Shown here piece by piece: positions 5,936 to 7,810 of a stretch of 7,810 bases of DNA. The stretch lies in assembly GCA_903832075.1 (NCBI GenBank), contig CAILAF010000109.1, positions 1-7,810 on the forward strand. The letters run 5' to 3'. The translations under genes were made by a program, and so were the position numbers. Position 1 is the stretch's first letter. Each line of letters starts with the position of its first letter. Source of the DNA: an uncultured Chitinophagaceae bacterium (lineage in GTDB: Bacteria; Bacteroidota; Bacteroidia; Chitinophagales; Chitinophagaceae). The notes under the pieces are model-generated. The model was not told the DNA's origin, did no database searches, and saw only the letters and a program-made list of their open reading frames with translations.

Positions 5936-7050
5936 GCAAAAGAAAGCCGATAGTTTTTATTGTTTGTACAGGAGTTGGTCATATCAACCGTGGATATGAA
6001 TCATTTACCGAAGAAGCTTTTGAAGCATTAAGGGATAATGACATTTTTGAGTTATATCTATTAAAGGGGGCCGGTGATAAAAAAGATCATGAGATTAGAA
6101 TTAGTTGTATAAAACGTAAAACTAAATTTGCTGCATTAATCGCAAAAATAACACGCAAAGAAGTTTATTGGATAGAGCAATTCAGTTTTCTTTTGGGGAT
6201 GTTATCTTCTTTAGTAAAGCATAAACCCGTAGTGATTTATTACAGCGATTTTACACTTGGAACATGGTTATGGCAGTTACGACGATTTCTTTGGTTTAAA
6301 TATCGTTTATTGTTTAGTAACGGGGCACCTAATGGTCCCCCATTTACAAGAATGGATCATATACAACAATTGTTAAAAAAGTATTTTGACGATGCGGTTT
6401 CAAAAGGTGTGAGTACCGATATACAAACAATATTGCCATATGGTTTTAGGATAGATACTGAAAATTCAGTACAAACAGAAGAGGGTAAAAAAAATATTCG
6501 GAAGCAATTTGGATTACCCCGTAGTAAAAAAATTATTATTAGTGTGGGAGCAATCAATATGCACCATAAAAGAATGGATTATGTTATCAAAGAATTTTCA
6601 TTACTTAATGCCGAAAACTATTATTTATTAATATTAGGTCAATTTGAGCAGCAAAGTAAAGAAGTTTTAAAACTTGCGTCAAAATTATTGAAAGAAAATA
6701 GTTATAAAATAATTGAAGTTATTCCGGAGCATGTGAAACTTTATTTAGCAGCAAGTGATTATTTCATTTTAGCTTCTTTAAATGAAGGATTACCGAGAGT
6801 ACTACCTGAAGCATTATTTGCCGGATTGTTACCCATTGTTCATGACTACACTGTAACGCACCAGACGCTTAATTCTTTCGGCGTATTCAGGGATTTACAA
6901 AATAAAATGGTACTAGGTTTGGCAATTGATGAAGTTAATAAAAGAAATGTTGACAAGTTATCATTGATAAAGTATACAAATGAGCGATATTCTTGGCAAA
7001 ATTTGAAACAAGCATATATAGATATGATTTTAAAGTGTATGAATAATTGA
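5932..7050 (+). CDS. GT-B fold glycosyltransferase, family 4 (glycosyl transferases group 1)
   Basis: This 372-residue protein is predicted to transfer a sugar from a nucleotide donor to the repeat unit, probably with retention of anomeric configuration, as in family 4. The glycine-rich N-terminal loop is GVGHINRGYE (14-23). SNGAPNGPPF (129-138) follows the acceptor domain. The C-terminal domain starts near ISVGAINMHHKRMDYVI (203-219), where Lys213/Arg214 lie at the phosphate-binding position. The E-x7-E signature is EGLPRVLPE, residues 285-293, followed by ALFAGLLPIV. No membrane segment is obvious; a hydrophobic patch near 86-95 is too short. The TTG start at 5932 overlaps the upstream stop as TTGA, and the fold begins at residue 6. 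The stop TGA at 7048-7050 is in the same frame as the next gene, two codons before its ATG. Confidence 0.86.
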   Translation: MSKRKPIVFIVCTGVGHINRGYESFTEEAFEALRDNDIFELYLLKGAGDKKDHEIRISCIKRKTKFAALIAKITRKEVYWIEQFSFLLGMLSSLVKHKPVVIYYSDFTLGTWLWQLRRFLWFKYRLLFSNGAPNGPPFTRMDHIQQLLKKYFDDAVSKGVSTDIQTILPYGFRIDTENSVQTEEGKKNIRKQFGLPRSKKIIISVGAINMHHKRMDYVIKEFSLLNAENYYLLILGQFEQQSKEVLKLASKLLKENSYKIIEVIPEHVKLYLAASDYFILASLNEGLPRVLPEALFAGLLPIVHDYTVTHQTLNSFGVFRDLQNKMVLGLAIDEVNKRNVDKLSLIKYTNERYSWQNLKQAYIDMILKCMNN

Positions 7051-7053
7051 GTA

Positions 7054-7810
7054 ATGTTAATTTCTGTAATTATACCAACATGTAATCGAAATGATCTTTT
7101 AGCAAAATGTTTGGATTGTTTATTTCCGGATGTTCAAAAAATAGATAACGATTTATACGAGATTATTGTTAGCGATGACGGCAAAGAAAAACAGGCAAAG
7201 AATTTGATATTAGAAAAATATTCTTGGGTAAAGTGGGTTGAAGGACCCAAAAGGGGGCCTGCTGCTAATAGAAATAATGCTGCAAAATATGCAAAAGGAG
7301 CATGGTTAGTATTTTTAGATGACGATATATTGCCGGATAAAAATTTATTAAATGAATATGAAAAAGCTATTGATGATTACCCCGAAGTTCTTGCTTTTGA
7401 AGGAGCTATTTTACCGGATGATTGGACTTTATTAAAAAAAGATATGGCCGAGTGCCCTGTTAATACGAATGGAGGCTGTTTTTGGAGTGCTAATATTTGT
7501 ATCAATAAGAATCTTTTTAAAAAAATAAACGGATTTGATGAGCAGTTCGTGATTGCGGCACAGGAAGATCAGGATATATATATAAGAATAAAAGAGCTCT
7601 CTTCTGTTTTTTTTATTAAAACTAGTATTGTTGTTCATCCGATTCGATTTGGGAATATTTTAAATAAATTAAAAACATTTTCTAAACGTTTAGATACCTA
7701 TGTTATTTATCTTATTAAAAATAATGAGGTAGAAAAAGTTGGGTTCTTAAAGTTTACTTTAAAAAAATATTCTGAATTTTTTTACATTCTTGCAAAGAAT
7801 GTAAAAAAAA
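7054..7810 (+). CDS. Family 2 (GT-A) glycosyltransferase, 3' end outside window
   Basis: The frame is open from ATG 7054 to the window edge (252 codons). The protein begins MLISVIIPTCNRNDLL, the standard first strand of family 2 inverting glycosyltransferases. The nucleotide-binding acidic motif is VSDDG at 39-43. The metal-binding D-x-D is LDDD at 88-91, preceded by PKRGPAANRNNAAKYAKG, the usual donor-site stretch. NGGCFWSANICINKNLFKKINGFDE follows in order, then EDQD (171-174), the catalytic-base region also seen in rhamnosyltransferase-like members. Only the C-terminal end is missing, assuming the usual length of about 280-330 residues. ATG 7054 is chosen because the preceding in-frame codons are GTA and the upstream gene's TGA, so no earlier start exists. 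There is no clear SD, so translation is probably coupled to the gene before it. Confidence 0.88.
   Translation, partial: MLISVIIPTCNRNDLLAKCLDCLFPDVQKIDNDLYEIIVSDDGKEKQAKNLILEKYSWVKWVEGPKRGPAANRNNAAKYAKGAWLVFLDDDILPDKNLLNEYEKAIDDYPEVLAFEGAILPDDWTLLKKDMAECPVNTNGGCFWSANICINKNLFKKINGFDEQFVIAAQEDQDIYIRIKELSSVFFIKTSIVVHPIRFGNILNKLKTFSKRLDTYVIYLIKNNEVEKVGFLKFTLKKYSEFFYILAKNVKK
7777..7809. repeat. Perfect 15-bp inverted repeat with 3-base loop inside the last gene
   Basis: The left arm TTTTTTTACATTCTT (7777-7791) and the right arm (7795-7809) are exact reverse complements, with loop GCA at 7792-7794. It lies within the family 2 glycosyltransferase reading frame. The T-run comes first and the A-run last, the opposite of an intrinsic terminator in either direction. 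It could form an mRNA hairpin. The right arm reaches the window edge, but the base pairing already stops at 7776/7810. Confidence 0.7.

Overview
The window is a stretch of an exopolysaccharide or surface-glycan biosynthesis locus, with all genes on the + strand. The likely host is a member of the Bacteroidota. That is an inference from several features: AT-rich genes, nearly no Shine-Dalgarno sequences before starts, a BY-kinase with a long Tyr-Gly tail, and a short heptameric AGTCGGG-type repeat after the kinase. I cannot name a genus.

Layout. Positions 1-456 hold the 3' end of a Wzc-like tyrosine autokinase that controls polysaccharide export. A 179-base gap follows (457-635), holding a heptad repeat, a 12-bp palindrome and a 20-codon ORF of doubtful status. 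From 636 to the end of the window there is one tightly packed run of seven genes: a MOP/Wzx-type flippase (636-1943), an NAD-dependent sugar epimerase/dehydratase (1986-3050), a class I SAM methyltransferase (3043-3726), a second epimerase resembling CDP-paratose 2-epimerase (3723-4784), two GT-B glycosyltransferases (4781-5935 and 5932-7050), and a GT-A family 2 glycosyltransferase that runs off the right edge (7054-7810).

How they work together (inference). The two epimerases and the methyltransferase between them would make or decorate a nucleotide sugar or a glycan residue. The three glycosyltransferases would build a lipid-linked repeat unit on the cytoplasmic face. The flippase would move that unit across the inner membrane, and the kinase would govern polymer length and export. 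No polymerase, priming transferase, or enzyme making the nucleotide-sugar precursor is in the window, so the sugar cannot be named.

Points of note: two related SDR enzymes flank a methyltransferase, and the first has Phe where the catalytic Tyr is expected. Three consecutive genes start with TTG inside a TTGA stop-start overlap. The flippase has no ATG start near its N-terminus and may be affected by a frameshift. G+C falls from about 40% in the kinase to about 30% in the cluster. A perfect 15-bp inverted repeat lies inside the last gene. I saw no defence system, mobile element, CRISPR array, tRNA or rRNA. The only non-coding stretches are 457-635 and 1944-1985, both under 300 bases.
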